Of a DNA stretch of 64,000 nt, positions 33,554 to 43,758 are shown one piece after another. The first letter of the stretch is position 1. The number at the start of each line of letters is the position of its first letter. Under the pieces are notes generated by a model that did no database searches, was not told the origin of the DNA, and was given only the letters and a program-made list of their open reading frames with translations. Both the position numbers and the translations under genes were made by a program. The stretch comes from Pikeienuella piscinae (GTDB taxonomy: Bacteria > Pseudomonadota > Alphaproteobacteria > Rhodobacterales > Rhodobacteraceae), in the NCBI RefSeq assembly GCF_011044155.1, contig NZ_CP049056.1, positions 3,476,001 through 3,540,000 of the forward strand, in the 5' to 3' direction.

Positions 33554-34816
33554 ATGCTGGGAGAGGACGCGCCGGCCGGGCGCGCGAAGTCAGCGGCGCA
33601 ACTCAGGGAAGCCGCGCTGCGGAACGTGCTCGAGGTCATCAGCCGCTCCCGCGACGACGAGAAGCCCGTTTTCGACGTGATCCTAGAGAGCGCGGCCCGG
33701 CTCTGCGACGCGCCGATCGCGCGACTGGAACTAGCGAACGAGACGCGCTCGCATTTCAAGATGGCGGCGGCCTGGGGCGAGGAGATGCGCGTAACCTCCA
33801 TCGGCGAGGAATGGCCGCTGGACCTGCCGCATATCGTACCCACGACGATCCGTGAGGCGCGCGCGCATCTCGTCCCGGACCTCGCCGACACGGAGGAATA
33901 TCGAGCGGGGGACCGAATCCGAAAACGGCTCGTGGACGAAGAGGGGATGCGAAGCTACCTGACCGCGCCGCTCGTCAGCGGCGGGACCGGAATAGGCTGC
34001 ATCGTGCTGAGCCGGCGCCACGTTCAACCCTTCACCGAAGATGATCGCGACCTTCTGGACGCCTTCGCCGCACAGGCGGTGATCGCCATCGAGAATGTTC
34101 GCCAGTTCCGGGAGCTTGAGCGGCTCAACGGCGAACTTGGAGCGCGGGTGGAGGCGCAGGTCGCGGAACTGGCGCGGCTCGCCCGATTGAAGCGCTTCCT
34201 GCCGCCGCAGGTCGCAGAAGTCGTCGTCACGCGGGGCGAGCAGATGCTTTCCTCCCATCGCGCGCTGATCGCGGCGCTGTTCTGCGACCTGCGCGGCTTC
34301 ACCGCCTTCTGCGAGCGAGCCGAGCCCGAGGAGGCGATCGAGGTTCTGCAGAGCTATCACGAGGAGATGGGGCGCCTCCTGGACGCCCATGGCGCCGGCG
34401 TCGATCATAGATCCGGCGACGGGATAATGGCGATCTTCAACGACCCCCTCCCCTGCGACGACCCGGCCGGCGACGCTCTGCGGCTCGCCCTCGCGATGCG
34501 AGCGCGGATGGAGTCGCTCTGCGCGCAATGGCGGCGTCTGGGGCACAGACTCGGCTTCGGCGTCGGGGTCTCCTTCGGATACGCCACGATGGGCATGGTC
34601 GGGTCCGAAGGGCGGCGTCAGTACACCGCGAGCGGGACGGTGGTGAATCTCGCCTCGCGGCTATGCGACCGGGCGGAGGATGGAGAGATTCTGCTCAGCC
34701 CGCGCGCGGCGGCGGCGCTGGAGGCGGAATTCGCGCTCGAGCCGCATGGCGAGGTGACGCTGAAAGGGCTTCATGAGCCAGTTCCCGTGCGCCGCGTAGC
34801 CGTCCCGGACGCGTGA
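33554..34816 (+). CDS. GAF-domain adenylate/guanylate cyclase (class III)
   Basis: This 420-residue soluble protein has an N-terminal GAF domain (about 20-185), a coiled coil (190-215) and a class III cyclase domain. The metal-binding aspartates are Asp245 (LFCDLRGFT) and Asp289 (RSGDGIMAIF). The C-terminal ASGTVVNLASRLCDRA supplies the Asn/Arg transition-state pair. It should make cAMP or cGMP in response to a ligand or protein sensed by GAF. The ATG at 33554 is preceded by GGAGGAG; the longer frame covers the hslV promoter. It is divergent from hslV. Confidence 0.88.
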   Translation: MLGEDAPAGRAKSAAQLREAALRNVLEVISRSRDDEKPVFDVILESAARLCDAPIARLELANETRSHFKMAAAWGEEMRVTSIGEEWPLDLPHIVPTTIREARAHLVPDLADTEEYRAGDRIRKRLVDEEGMRSYLTAPLVSGGTGIGCIVLSRRHVQPFTEDDRDLLDAFAAQAVIAIENVRQFRELERLNGELGARVEAQVAELARLARLKRFLPPQVAEVVVTRGEQMLSSHRALIAALFCDLRGFTAFCERAEPEEAIEVLQSYHEEMGRLLDAHGAGVDHRSGDGIMAIFNDPLPCDDPAGDALRLALAMRARMESLCAQWRRLGHRLGFGVGVSFGYATMGMVGSEGRRQYTASGTVVNLASRLCDRAEDGEILLSPRAAAALEAEFALEPHGEVTLKGLHEPVPVRRVAVPDA

Positions 34817-34877
34817 CGCCGCTTGGCCTTGGCCCGCGCCGCGCATATAAGCGCGGCGCAAGCCTGAGGAGAGCGTC

Positions 34878-35468
34878 ATGGCCCGCGTCGCCAAGCAGAA
34901 CCGCAAGACCGCCGAAACCGAGATCGAGGTCGCGATCGACCTTGACGGGACCGGGGCCTATGACAATGAGACCGGGGTCGGCTTCTTCGACCATATGCTC
35001 GACCAGCTCGCGCGTCACAGCCTGATCGACATGAAGGTCCGGGCGACGGGCGATCTTCATATCGACGATCATCACACCGTTGAGGACACCGGGATTCTGC
35101 TCGGGAAAGCGCTGGCGAAGGCGATGGGCGACAAAACAGGGATCCGGCGCTACGGGTCCTGCTATCTGCCGATGGACGAGTGTCTCACGCGCGCCGCGCT
35201 CGACCTGTCCGGACGGCCATTCCTCGTGTGGAATGTGGATTTCACCGCGCCGAAGATCGGGAGTTTCGACACCGAGCTTGTGCGCGAGTTCTTCACCGCG
35301 CTGGCGATGAATTCCGGCATGACGCTGCATGTCGAGACGCTCTACGGCGTCAATTCCCACCATATCGCCGAGACATGCTTCAAGGCTGTCGCGCGGGCGC
35401 TCAGGGATGCGCTGGAGACCGACCCGCGCAAGACGGACGCCGTGCCCTCGACCAAGGGAACGCTATGA
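34878..35468 (+). CDS. hisB: Imidazoleglycerol-phosphate dehydratase
   Basis: This 196-residue protein has the metal-binding motifs [24 protein letters not shown], and later the [11 protein letters not shown] segment typical of HisB. It removes water from imidazoleglycerol phosphate in histidine synthesis. It is the monofunctional form. A GAGGAG site precedes the ATG. Its stop overlaps the hisH start (ATGA). Confidence 0.97.
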   Translation: MARVAKQNRKTAETEIEVAIDLDGTGAYDNETGVGFFDHMLDQLARHSLIDMKVRATGDLHIDDHHTVEDTGILLGKALAKAMGDKTGIRRYGSCYLPMDECLTRAALDLSGRPFLVWNVDFTAPKIGSFDTELVREFFTALAMNSGMTLHVETLYGVNSHHIAETCFKAVARALRDALETDPRKTDAVPSTKGTL

Positions 35469-36100
35469 CGGTCGCAATCGTCGACTATGGCTCCGGCAAT
35501 CTCCATTCCGCCGAAAAGGCGTTTCAGCGGATGAGCAGGGAAGGGACGGGCGAAGCGATCACCGTCACCGCCGATCCGGAGATCGTGCGCCGGGCCGACC
35601 GGATCGTGCTGCCTGGCGTCGGGGCCTACGCGGACTGCCGGGCTGGGCTCGACGCGGCTCCAGGTATGGTCGAGGCGCTGGAGGAGCGGGCGCATCGGGG
35701 CGGCGCGCCCTTCCTCGGCATCTGCGTCGGGATGCAATTGATGGCGACAGTGGGGCGGGAGTTCCAGGACACCGCCGGTCTCGACTGGATCCCCGGCGAA
35801 GTGGTGAAGCTCCGGCCCGATGACGATAGGCTGAAGGTGCCGCATATGGGCTGGAACGAGTTGATCTTTGGCGCTCATCCGCTCTTCGAGGGGATAGCGG
35901 AGGGCGCCCACGCCTATTTCGTCCATTCCTACCAGTTCCGCCCGCGCGATCCAGCGCTCCGGCTCGCCCATGTCGCTTATGGCGAAATGGTCACTGCGGC
36001 GGTCGGGCGCGACAACCTCGCGGGGACGCAATTCCACCCGGAGAAGAGCCAGGAGACCGGGCTGCGGCTGATTGCGAATTTTCTCGCCTGGTCTCCCTGA
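35465..36100 (+). CDS. hisH: Imidazole glycerol phosphate synthase glutaminase subunit HisH
   Basis: This 211-residue class I glutamine amidotransferase has the nucleophile in GICVGMQLM and the His-Glu pair in [10 protein letters not shown]. With HisF it converts PRFAR to imidazoleglycerol phosphate and AICAR using ammonia from glutamine. It is translationally coupled to hisB. The expected hisA-hisF genes do not follow; a MATE exporter does. Confidence 0.96.
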   Translation: MTVAIVDYGSGNLHSAEKAFQRMSREGTGEAITVTADPEIVRRADRIVLPGVGAYADCRAGLDAAPGMVEALEERAHRGGAPFLGICVGMQLMATVGREFQDTAGLDWIPGEVVKLRPDDDRLKVPHMGWNELIFGAHPLFEGIAEGAHAYFVHSYQFRPRDPALRLAHVAYGEMVTAAVGRDNLAGTQFHPEKSQETGLRLIANFLAWSP

Positions 36101-36200
36101 TCTTTCCGCGGCGCCGGGCTGGAAGCGCGGCGAGAAATGGTGGAAACCGCTCGCGCGTACGCCGATCGGGGTCGTAGGCGCCTGAGAGCGGAGCGGTGAG

Positions 36201-37589
36201 ATGATCCGGAAGCCGGATTTCACGCGAGGGGAGGAGGCGAAACGGCTGCTTCTGATCGCGGCGCCGCTGATGGCGGCCTATATCGCCGAATTCTCCATGT
36301 TCTTGACCACCAAGCTTGTCGTGGGGTCTCTCGGCTACAAGCACCTCGCGGCCGTCGGGCTTGGCGGCTCGCTGAGTTTCGAGGCGCTGGTGGTGACGAT
36401 GGGGCTCCTCTCCATCACCGGCGTCCTCGCGGCGCAGGCCGAAGGCGCGGGCCGCAAGGCCGAAGCCGGGCACGCCGCCCGGCAGGGTTTGATCGTCGCG
36501 GCGCTGCTCTCGATCCCGCTTGGCGCGCTGGTCTGGAACCTCGACGCGGTGATGCGCTGGACCGGGCAGGACGCGGAGGTGGCGGCGCTCGCGAAGCCCT
36601 ATCTACATGTTCTCTCTTTCTTCGCGCTGCCGACGCTTCTTTTCACCGTGCTCCGCGATTTCGTCGCGGCGCTTTCGCGCACCGGGCCGGTCATGGCGAT
36701 CACCGTCGCCGCCGTCCTCGTCAACTGGACGTTGGCGGAGGGGCTGGTGCACGGGCGCTGGTTCCTGCCGGAGATGGGCATCGCCGGAGCCGGGGCTGCG
36801 AAGGTCATCGTCGCCTGGGCGATGCTGGCGGCGCTGACGCTCTATATCTGGCGCAAGCCCGCGCTTCGCGGCTACGGGCTCTTTCGTGCGCGGCTGCGCT
36901 TCGATCCGGCGATCGTGAAGGTGATTTTCCGGCTCGGCCTGCCGATCGCCGGGCTGGTGGGGGTGGAGGCCGGGCTTTTCAGCGCAGTCGGCCTCCTCTC
37001 CGGAATCATCGGGGCGGAGATGCTGGCGGCGCATCAGGTGCTGATGGGCTGGATCGGCATCCCCTTCGTCATCGCTCTCGGGCTGGCGGAGGCGGCGATG
37101 GTGCGCGTCGCGCACGGCGTCGGGCGCGGCGACCCGGCCGGCGCGCGGCAGGCCGGGCTGGTCGCGCTCGGCATCGGCGTCGCGATCCTGACGCTGATGG
37201 TGGCGGCGCCGCTTCTCCTCGCCGAAACGATCACCCGGATTTTTATATCCGCGGACGATCCGGGGTTTGAAGCGGTCTCCGGCATCGTCTCGCAATTGAT
37301 GGTGATCGCCGCGATCTTTCAGGTATTCGACGGGGCGCAGGCAATCATGTCGCGCGCGCTCCGTGGGGTGCGCGACGCCTATTATCCGCTCTGGCTCGGC
37401 GCGTTCGGCTATTGGGCGCTCGGCGTCGGCGGGGGCTGGTTCCTGGCCTTTCCGATGGGCCTGGGCGGCGTCGGGCTCTGGGTCGGGCTCGCGGTCGGGC
37501 TGATCGTGACCGCGTGTCTTCTGACGCTCCGCTTTCTCGCGATCACAGGGCGGGCGGCGAAGGTTTCGTCGCGCGCGCCGGCGATCTAG
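36201..37589 (+). CDS. MATE family efflux transporter
   Basis: This 462-residue protein has about twelve hydrophobic segments in two homologous halves. The first half includes MAAYIAEFSMFLTTKLVVGSLG and VLAAQAEGAGR. The second repeats the pattern from about residue 235 (RLGLPIAGLVGVEAGLFSAV). Such proteins expel cationic drugs or metabolites in exchange for Na+ or H+. It lies 100 nt after hisH and may be read from the same or its own promoter. The substrate is unknown. Confidence 0.9.
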   Translation: MIRKPDFTRGEEAKRLLLIAAPLMAAYIAEFSMFLTTKLVVGSLGYKHLAAVGLGGSLSFEALVVTMGLLSITGVLAAQAEGAGRKAEAGHAARQGLIVAALLSIPLGALVWNLDAVMRWTGQDAEVAALAKPYLHVLSFFALPTLLFTVLRDFVAALSRTGPVMAITVAAVLVNWTLAEGLVHGRWFLPEMGIAGAGAAKVIVAWAMLAALTLYIWRKPALRGYGLFRARLRFDPAIVKVIFRLGLPIAGLVGVEAGLFSAVGLLSGIIGAEMLAAHQVLMGWIGIPFVIALGLAEAAMVRVAHGVGRGDPAGARQAGLVALGIGVAILTLMVAAPLLLAETITRIFISADDPGFEAVSGIVSQLMVIAAIFQVFDGAQAIMSRALRGVRDAYYPLWLGAFGYWALGVGGGWFLAFPMGLGGVGLWVGLAVGLIVTACLLTLRFLAITGRAAKVSSRAPAI

Positions 37590-37625
37590 TCTTGGCGCGA
37601 CCGCATCGACGCAGGAGCCGAAGAA

Positions 37626-38414
37626 ATGTCAACGCCCACCTATCTCGACCTCGGCCCCGACCGTCGCATCGCGCATGTCAGGACCAAGGCGCAGGGAGCC
37701 GGACGCGCCGCGCCGGGCGTGGTCTTTCTCGGCGGGTTCCGCTCCGACATGGAGGGCACGAAGGCGCTGGCGCTGGAGGCCTGGGCGCGAAGAGAGGGCC
37801 ACGCGTTCCTGCGCTTCGACTATCGGGGGCATGGCGCGTCCTCCGGCGCGTTTGAGGATGGCTGCGTCGGCGACTGGGCGGATGACGCGATCCAAGCTGT
37901 GACGCGACTGACGGAAGGGCCGCAGGTCGTCGTCGGATCCTCCATGGGCGGGTGGATCGCTCTGCTCCTGGCGCGCGCGGCGCCGGCGCGCGTCGCGGCG
38001 CTGGTCGGCGTCGCCGCAGCGCCCGATTTCACCGTGGAGATGGCGGCGTCGATGAACGAAGCGGCGCGAGCGGAGATGGCGGCGACGGGCCTCTGGCGCC
38101 GTCCTTCGGCCTATTCGGACGATCCCTATCCAATCACGAGAAAGCTGATCGAGGACGGAGCGCGGAACCTCGTCCTCGACGCGCCGCTTCGCGTCGGCTT
38201 CCCGGTGCGGCTTCTGCAGGGGACAGCCGACGAGGATGTGAGCGTCGATGTCGCCATGAGGCTTCTCGGCCATGTCGAGGGGCCGGACACTCGGCTGACG
38301 CTGGTGAAAGGCGCCGATCACCGGTTCAGCGGCGCGCGTGAGATCGATTTGCTGATCGCAACGGTGGAGGAGGCCGGGTTGGTGGCTCAGAAGGGGATTT
38401 CCTCACCGGAATAG
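37626..38414 (+). CDS. Alpha/beta hydrolase
   Basis: This 262-residue cytosolic hydrolase has the nucleophile elbow VGSSMGGW (Ser106), an early RFDYRGHGASSG stretch and the acid and base near TADEDV and GADHRFSG. It resembles ABHD10-like esterases/thioesterases. AGGAG precedes the ATG. The 3' end overlaps the convergent SDR gene by 28 nt. The substrate is unknown. Confidence 0.85.
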   Translation: MSTPTYLDLGPDRRIAHVRTKAQGAGRAAPGVVFLGGFRSDMEGTKALALEAWARREGHAFLRFDYRGHGASSGAFEDGCVGDWADDAIQAVTRLTEGPQVVVGSSMGGWIALLLARAAPARVAALVGVAAAPDFTVEMAASMNEAARAEMAATGLWRRPSAYSDDPYPITRKLIEDGARNLVLDAPLRVGFPVRLLQGTADEDVSVDVAMRLLGHVEGPDTRLTLVKGADHRFSGAREIDLLIATVEEAGLVAQKGISSPE

Positions 38415-39049
38415 AAAAGGAGCCGCCCGGCGTTGGCGACGTTCAACTCGTCGAAGCGGGCGATCAGCCCGGCGGCGCTCTCCTCGACTGAGATCGCCGC
38501 GCCGCCGCCGCCCATATCGGTCCGAACCCAGCCCGGGTGATAGGCCCCGACCGCGATCCCCTCGTCGCCGAGCTCCTTGGACAGCGAGACCGAAAGGTTG
38601 GTCGCCGCGGCTTTCGAGGCGCGGTAGAGATATGCGGCTCCCTTCGCGCGCGCGCTCGAACCCATTTGCGACGAAATTACCGCGATTCTCCCCTTCGCCC
38701 GCCGCAGCGCAGGGAGGCAGGCGCGGATCGTCATGAACACGCCGGTGACGTTCACCGCGAGAACCTCGGCGAAGGCCTCGGCGCTATAGGCGGGATCGTC
38801 GACGCCGCCGCGCCCGATCAGCCGTCCGGCGTTGCAGACCAGCAGATCGAGCGCGCGCCCGTCCAGCCGCGTTGAAAGCGCCGCAAGCGAATCTTCCATT
38901 GTCACGTCGAGTTCGACGGGCTCGAACCTCTCGCCCGTGGGTGGATGAGCGCGCGCGCAGGCGAGCACATTGTCGCCCCGCGCCGCGAGACGGCGGCTGA
39001 TCTCCAGCCCGATACCGCGATTTGCTCCGGTGATAAGCGTCGTCGGCAT
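38387..39049 (-). CDS. Short-chain dehydrogenase/reductase (C-factor-like)
   Basis: This 220-residue SDR has the cofactor motif TGANRGIG (residues 7-14) and NAG at about 74-76. The catalytic Ser in VISSQMGS and YLYRASK (Tyr-x3-Lys) follow. The CsgA/C-factor-like subgroup fits the length. It converges on the alpha/beta hydrolase. The substrate is unknown, and it is not of the extended-SDR type expected of a ceramide-pathway reductase. Confidence 0.88.
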   Translation of the reverse strand: MPTTLITGANRGIGLEISRRLAARGDNVLACARAHPPTGERFEPVELDVTMEDSLAALSTRLDGRALDLLVCNAGRLIGRGGVDDPAYSAEAFAEVLAVNVTGVFMTIRACLPALRRAKGRIAVISSQMGSSARAKGAAYLYRASKAAATNLSVSLSKELGDEGIAVGAYHPGWVRTDMGGGGAAISVEESAAGLIARFDELNVANAGRLLFYSGEEIPF

Positions 39050-39271
39050 GGATCTCTCTCGTGCTGTTCAGCCTGGATATGCATGGCCCGTCGCCGCGGA
39101 TCCGGCAAGAGAGCGGCGAAAATAACCTGCGACGGCGCTTTCCTGAGGGTTTTAGCGGGATTTTCGGATTCCATGTCGATTTGGCGGTTTTCTTGACGGA
39201 AATCTTGACTAATAAGGGGGCGCGACGGTGCAGGGGGCCATCGGTCGCGCAACAAAGGCAGGAGACAATCC

Positions 39272-39547
39272 ATGGACAAGAAATCCGAAGTCGTCGCGGC
39301 CGTCGCCGAAGGCGCCGGCATCACCCAGAGCCAGGCCGCAGCTGCGCTCGAGGCATTCGCCGATGCGGCGATCGCGGCGCTGAAGGACGGCCGCGTGGTC
39401 GCGGTGCCGGGCCTCGGTCGTCTCTCGACCGTCCATAAGGACGCCCGCCAGGGTCGCAACCCGCGGACCGGCGAGACGATGACCTTCGCCGCCAAGACCA
39501 GCGTGAAGTTCAAGGCCGCCAAGGCCGCGACCGACGCGGTCAACTGA
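39272..39547 (+). CDS. HU family DNA-binding protein
   Basis: This 91-residue protein has the HU/IHF fold: helices opening MDKKSEVVAAVAEGAGITQS, the VPGLGRLST turn and the DNA-binding arm ARQGRNPRTGETM. It is a nucleoid protein that bends DNA. The ATG follows GGCAGGAG. It ends shortly before a strong hairpin and tRNA-Gly. Confidence 0.93.
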   Translation: MDKKSEVVAAVAEGAGITQSQAAAALEAFADAAIAALKDGRVVAVPGLGRLSTVHKDARQGRNPRTGETMTFAAKTSVKFKAAKAATDAVN

Positions 39548-39553
39548 TCGCGC

Positions 39554-39574
39554 GCGGCCGGCGGCGCCGGCCGC
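39554..39574 (+). terminator. GC-rich hairpin after HU gene
   Basis: A perfect 9-bp stem (GCGGCCGGC at 39554-39562, GCCGGCCGC at 39566-39574) with a 3-nt loop lies between the HU stop and tRNA-Gly. It lacks a T-run, so it could be a weak terminator or a processing signal. Confidence 0.4.
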
Positions 39575-39580
39575 AACCGA

Positions 39581-39654
39581 GCGGGTGTAGCTCAATGGTA
39601 GAGCAGAAGCCTTCCAAGCTTACGACGAGGGTTCGATTCCCTTCACCCGCTCCA
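39581..39654 (+). tRNA. tRNA-Gly (anticodon TCC)
   Basis: A 74-nt cloverleaf includes the encoded CCA. The acceptor stem is GCGGGTG/CACCCGC, the D arm GCTC-AATGGTA-GAGC, the anticodon loop CTTCCAA (TCC, reads GGA/GGG) and the T arm AGGGTTCGATTCCCT. It lies between HU and tuf. Confidence 0.97.
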
Positions 39655-39970
39655 TCATCACTACGGTTCTGATTGCGGTGGCGCGCGCCGGGTCGCGCCG
39701 CAACCGGCCATCACGCGGAAACCTGTCTATCGAAGGTCATTCGCGCCGCCGGAAGATGTACTCCTCACACCGATGAACAAGGTGAGAGCGCCGCTTCGGG
39801 CGGTGTGGGCGTGGTCTCTTCCGCGCGGTGAGCGTCGGCGCGCTCCGGTATGGCCGTCGGGCGACAATGATTCCCTGTTGCCTCGCCCCCGGTTATCGCC
39901 TATCTCGCCGCGCGAGAATGGCGAGGCGCGAACGGCGCGCCGCATAATTGAATTCGAGGACCCTGGAGCG
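39655..39970 (+). other. 316-bp leader region upstream of tuf
   Basis: This holds no recognisable gene. An imperfect hairpin follows the tRNA (39673-39703, TTGCGG..GCGCG against CGCGCCGCAA). The promoter of tuf should lie here, perhaps near the AT-rich CATAATTGAATTC at 39942-39954. A frame starting at 39773 runs into tuf but has atypical composition. Confidence 0.5.
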
Positions 39971-41146
<1,176 letters not shown>

Positions 41147-41169
41147 GCGTCCGCCCACTTATGAATGCG

Positions 41170-41197
41170 AAAGGCCGCCTGATAGGGCGGCCTTTTT
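41170..41197 (+). terminator. Intrinsic terminator of tuf
   Basis: A perfect 10-bp stem (AAAGGCCGCC at 41170-41179, GGCGGCCTTT at 41186-41195, 6-nt loop) ends in a run of five T, 23 nt after the stop codon. This is the clearest Rho-independent terminator in the window. Confidence 0.92.
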
Positions 41198-41404
41198 CCG
41201 CTGGTAAGCGGCGAAGAGTCCGGGCGGCCTTCCGCTCTTGTCATTCTGCAGCTTTGGCGATGCGGGGCTTTGCAGCACGGCGCGCGCCATGCGACGCCAG
41301 TCTGGCGGGAAAACCGTCTCCAACGTTCTGCCGACTTGCTGGGAATGGCGACATCGCGTCGCTCGCGCGGCTGAGCAAGACGCTACACATCCGCGCGCGA
41401 ACCT

Positions 41405-42607
41405 TCAGAGCAGGCTCGTGAGCAACTTCTCTTTCGCCGGCCAGATCGTCGCCCGATCGCAGCGCGCCATGACCGCCGTGCGGGCGACGGCGCCCTTGGC
41501 GCGCATCGTTTCCGGATGGTCGAGGGCTTCCGCGATACGCCGCTCAAGCGCCGCCTGGTCATGGAGGCCGCAGAAGAGTCCGGTCTCCTCGTCCATGAAC
41601 TCGCGCACCGGCGCGCAGTCGGAGACGATGAGCGGGCAGCCGATCGCCATCGCCTCCAGCATCGACCAGGAGAGGACGAAATCGGCGGTGAGGTAGACAT
41701 GGGCGTCGCTCGCTTGAAGCAGCTTCACATATTCGGCGCGCGGCTGCAGGCCGACGAAGTGGATGCGCGCGTGGTCGAGCGTGTCGTCGAGCTCGGCGAG
41801 CATTCGCGCCTTCCAGCTTTCGCCTTCGGGGAGTCGCGCGCCATAGGAAACGCGATCCTCGCCGCCGATGATCGCGTGAAGGCCGGGCCGGGCCGCCTGA
41901 AGCGCGCTGAGCGCCCGCATGAACTGCGGAAAGCCGCGATGCGGCTCCATCCCCCGCGTGATGAAGGTGACGATTTCCGGCATCGCTGCAAGATCGAGCC
42001 CGGCGGCCACCGTCACCGGGCGCTCGGCCGGGCGGTGGAGGGCGCAATCAATGCCGTCATGCATCACCGTCAGTTGTCGACGAAGCGCGGCGGGGAAGCG
42101 GGCCGCCTGAAATTCGGTCGGACAGAACGCCAAGTCCGCGCCCTCCAGATCCAGCAGGAAAGGGGCGTTCCGCACTCTTTGCAGGAGTTGGGCGTGAAGA
42201 TCCGACTTGTGGATCCCGAGTGAGAGATCGTCCGGCGGCGGATATTCGTACCACCACTCGAAATAGGGAACGAAGCGCGCCTCCGGCCAGATGTCGCGCG
42301 CGAACATGCCCGAACCCCAGCCGGAATGGGCCATGACGATATCGGGGGCGTAGCCGTTCGCGCGCGCCTCGATGAAGGCGCGGGCCGCGGCCTGGCCGTT
42401 GATCGCGGCTTTCTCCAGATTGGCGGCGTAGGGATGAACGCCCTCCGTCGGGCCGCGGTGCGCCGCGTAGCGCAGGAAGCGCGGATCGTTCGGCTCTCCG
42501 CCCCGCCAGGCGGTGGCGAAGCGCGCATCCCAACCCCGGCCGGAAAGCCAGCGGCCGAAGGCGCCGAACTGCGCCGGGAAATTCTCATGCACAAAGAGGA
42601 TTTTCAT
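41405..42607 (-). CDS. Glycosyltransferase, GT4 family
   Basis: This 400-residue cytosolic protein has a GT-B fold: an N-terminal MKILFVHENFPAQFGAFGRWL domain and a C-terminal nucleotide-sugar domain with HIHFVGLQPRAEYVKLLQASD-like sequence. The Glu motif region DFVLSWSMLEAMAIGCPLIV follows. It should transfer a sugar to a polysaccharide, lipid or capsule acceptor. The start at 42607 matches the first beta strand. It lies alone, on the opposite strand to tuf and the copper operon. The donor and acceptor are unknown; a sphingolipid acceptor is conceivable but unsupported. Confidence 0.82.
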   Translation of the reverse strand: MKILFVHENFPAQFGAFGRWLSGRGWDARFATAWRGGEPNDPRFLRYAAHRGPTEGVHPYAANLEKAAINGQAAARAFIEARANGYAPDIVMAHSGWGSGMFARDIWPEARFVPYFEWWYEYPPPDDLSLGIHKSDLHAQLLQRVRNAPFLLDLEGADLAFCPTEFQAARFPAALRRQLTVMHDGIDCALHRPAERPVTVAAGLDLAAMPEIVTFITRGMEPHRGFPQFMRALSALQAARPGLHAIIGGEDRVSYGARLPEGESWKARMLAELDDTLDHARIHFVGLQPRAEYVKLLQASDAHVYLTADFVLSWSMLEAMAIGCPLIVSDCAPVREFMDEETGLFCGLHDQAALERRIAEALDHPETMRAKGAVARTAVMARCDRATIWPAKEKLLTSLL

Positions 42608-42713
42608 GCGCCGCCCCTCATCCCGGGGGAGCATACCCGCGCCGCGAGTCTCGGCAAGTTTATCGGGGCGCGAGCGGTTTTATGGCATGATCCGATGAAC
42701 AGGGAGGCGGACG

Positions 42714-43160
42714 ATGCGTGCGATAGCGGGAGTTGCGGCGGCCCTCGCCGCTGGCTGGGCCGGAGCGGCGGCGGCGGAGAAGATCACCGTCACCGGCGAG
42801 GCGATGGACACCTGGTGCTATTTCTCGGGCGTCATGGGCGCCGCCGAGGCGACGCTGGGAACCGCCCACCACACATGCGCGGTCTGGTGCGCGGCCGGCG
42901 GCATACCGGTCGGGCTGCTGGCGGAGGACGGAACCGTCTACATGATCCTGAAGATCGAGGACAGCGACAAGACCAACGGCGGCGACCGTCTGGTGACGAC
43001 CGCGAGCCGCCAGCTCACCGCCACGGGCGAGCATTACCGGCGCGACGGCATCGACTACATCGTGATCGGCGAAGTGGTCGGGGACGCCGGAATCGTAAAT
43101 CTGAGCCATGAGGACTACGGCGTGACGCCAGGGTTCGCGATCCCCGAGCCCGAGGAGTGA
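42714..43160 (+). CDS. Secreted protein of a Sco-type copper operon, unknown
   Basis: This 148-residue protein has a signal peptide (GVAAALAAGWAGAAAAEK). The mature part carries three cysteines (DTWCYF and TCAVWCAAGG, the last two in a CxxxC pair) and two adjacent histidines before them (TAHHTCAVWC). That could bind a metal or form a redox pair. It is beta-rich. I do not recognise a named family. A strong AGGGAGG site precedes the ATG. It is the first gene of a three-gene operon with a Sco1/SenC chaperone. Confidence 0.75.
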   Translation: MRAIAGVAAALAAGWAGAAAAEKITVTGEAMDTWCYFSGVMGAAEATLGTAHHTCAVWCAAGGIPVGLLAEDGTVYMILKIEDSDKTNGGDRLVTTASRQLTATGEHYRRDGIDYIVIGEVVGDAGIVNLSHEDYGVTPGFAIPEPEE

Positions 43161-43164
43161 CGCC

Positions 43165-43758
43165 ATGACCTGCGAAATGAACCCATGGATTGTCCGGCTG
43201 GCCGCCGTGGCGCTGACCCTGTTCGCCGCGCCACTTTCCGCCGCGGACTTCGCGGCCGGCTCCAATGCGAAATCCTGGGGGCTGCTGGGTGAGGAGAAAG
43301 CTCTATTCACGGCCAGGGTGGTCGACATCCTCTGCGAGATGACTGGCGATTGCCCGGCGGATTGCGGGGGCGGCGATCGCCAACTCGGACTGGTGCGCGC
43401 GTCGGATGGCGTTCTGGTGTTTCCGATGAAGAACAGCCAGCCACTCTTCAACGGCGCCGTCGCCGACCTTCGGCCCTGGTGCGGCGAGGAGGTCGAGGTC
43501 GATGGCCTGCTGGTCGGCGACGAGGAGCGCGCGCCCGCCAAGTTCTACATGGTGCAGTTCATCCGCGCGGCGGGCGAAGCGGAATGGATCAAGGCCGATC
43601 GATGGACGAAGGTTTGGGCCGGGAAGAACCCCGAAGCCGCCAAGAAGGACGGCCCGTGGTTCCGCAAGGATCCGCGCGTCGAGGCGGAAATCGCAAAGGG
43701 CGGGTATCTCGGTCTCGGCGCGGAGGCGGACAAGGCGTTCATCGAGGACTGGTTCTGA
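43165..43758 (+). CDS. Secreted protein of a Sco-type copper operon, unknown
   Basis: This 197-residue protein has a signal peptide (RLAAVALTLFAAPLSAADF). Cysteines are grouped in DILCEMTGDCPADCGGGDR, with one more in RPWCGEEVEV. The region resembles an OB-like module similar in pattern to the preceding secreted protein (domain with VDGLLVGDEE). The C-terminal third is charged. It starts four bases after the preceding stop and its own stop overlaps the sco start by one base. A role in copper or haem delivery is inferred from the neighbour only. Confidence 0.72.
   Translation: MTCEMNPWIVRLAAVALTLFAAPLSAADFAAGSNAKSWGLLGEEKALFTARVVDILCEMTGDCPADCGGGDRQLGLVRASDGVLVFPMKNSQPLFNGAVADLRPWCGEEVEVDGLLVGDEERAPAKFYMVQFIRAAGEAEWIKADRWTKVWAGKNPEAAKKDGPWFRKDPRVEAEIAKGGYLGLGAEADKAFIEDWF

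Noticed and set aside
38387-39049. SDR gene considered as the missing ceramide-pathway reductase
   Set aside because: It is a short C-factor-like SDR 22 kb from the lipid block and not of the extended, epimerase-like type expected.
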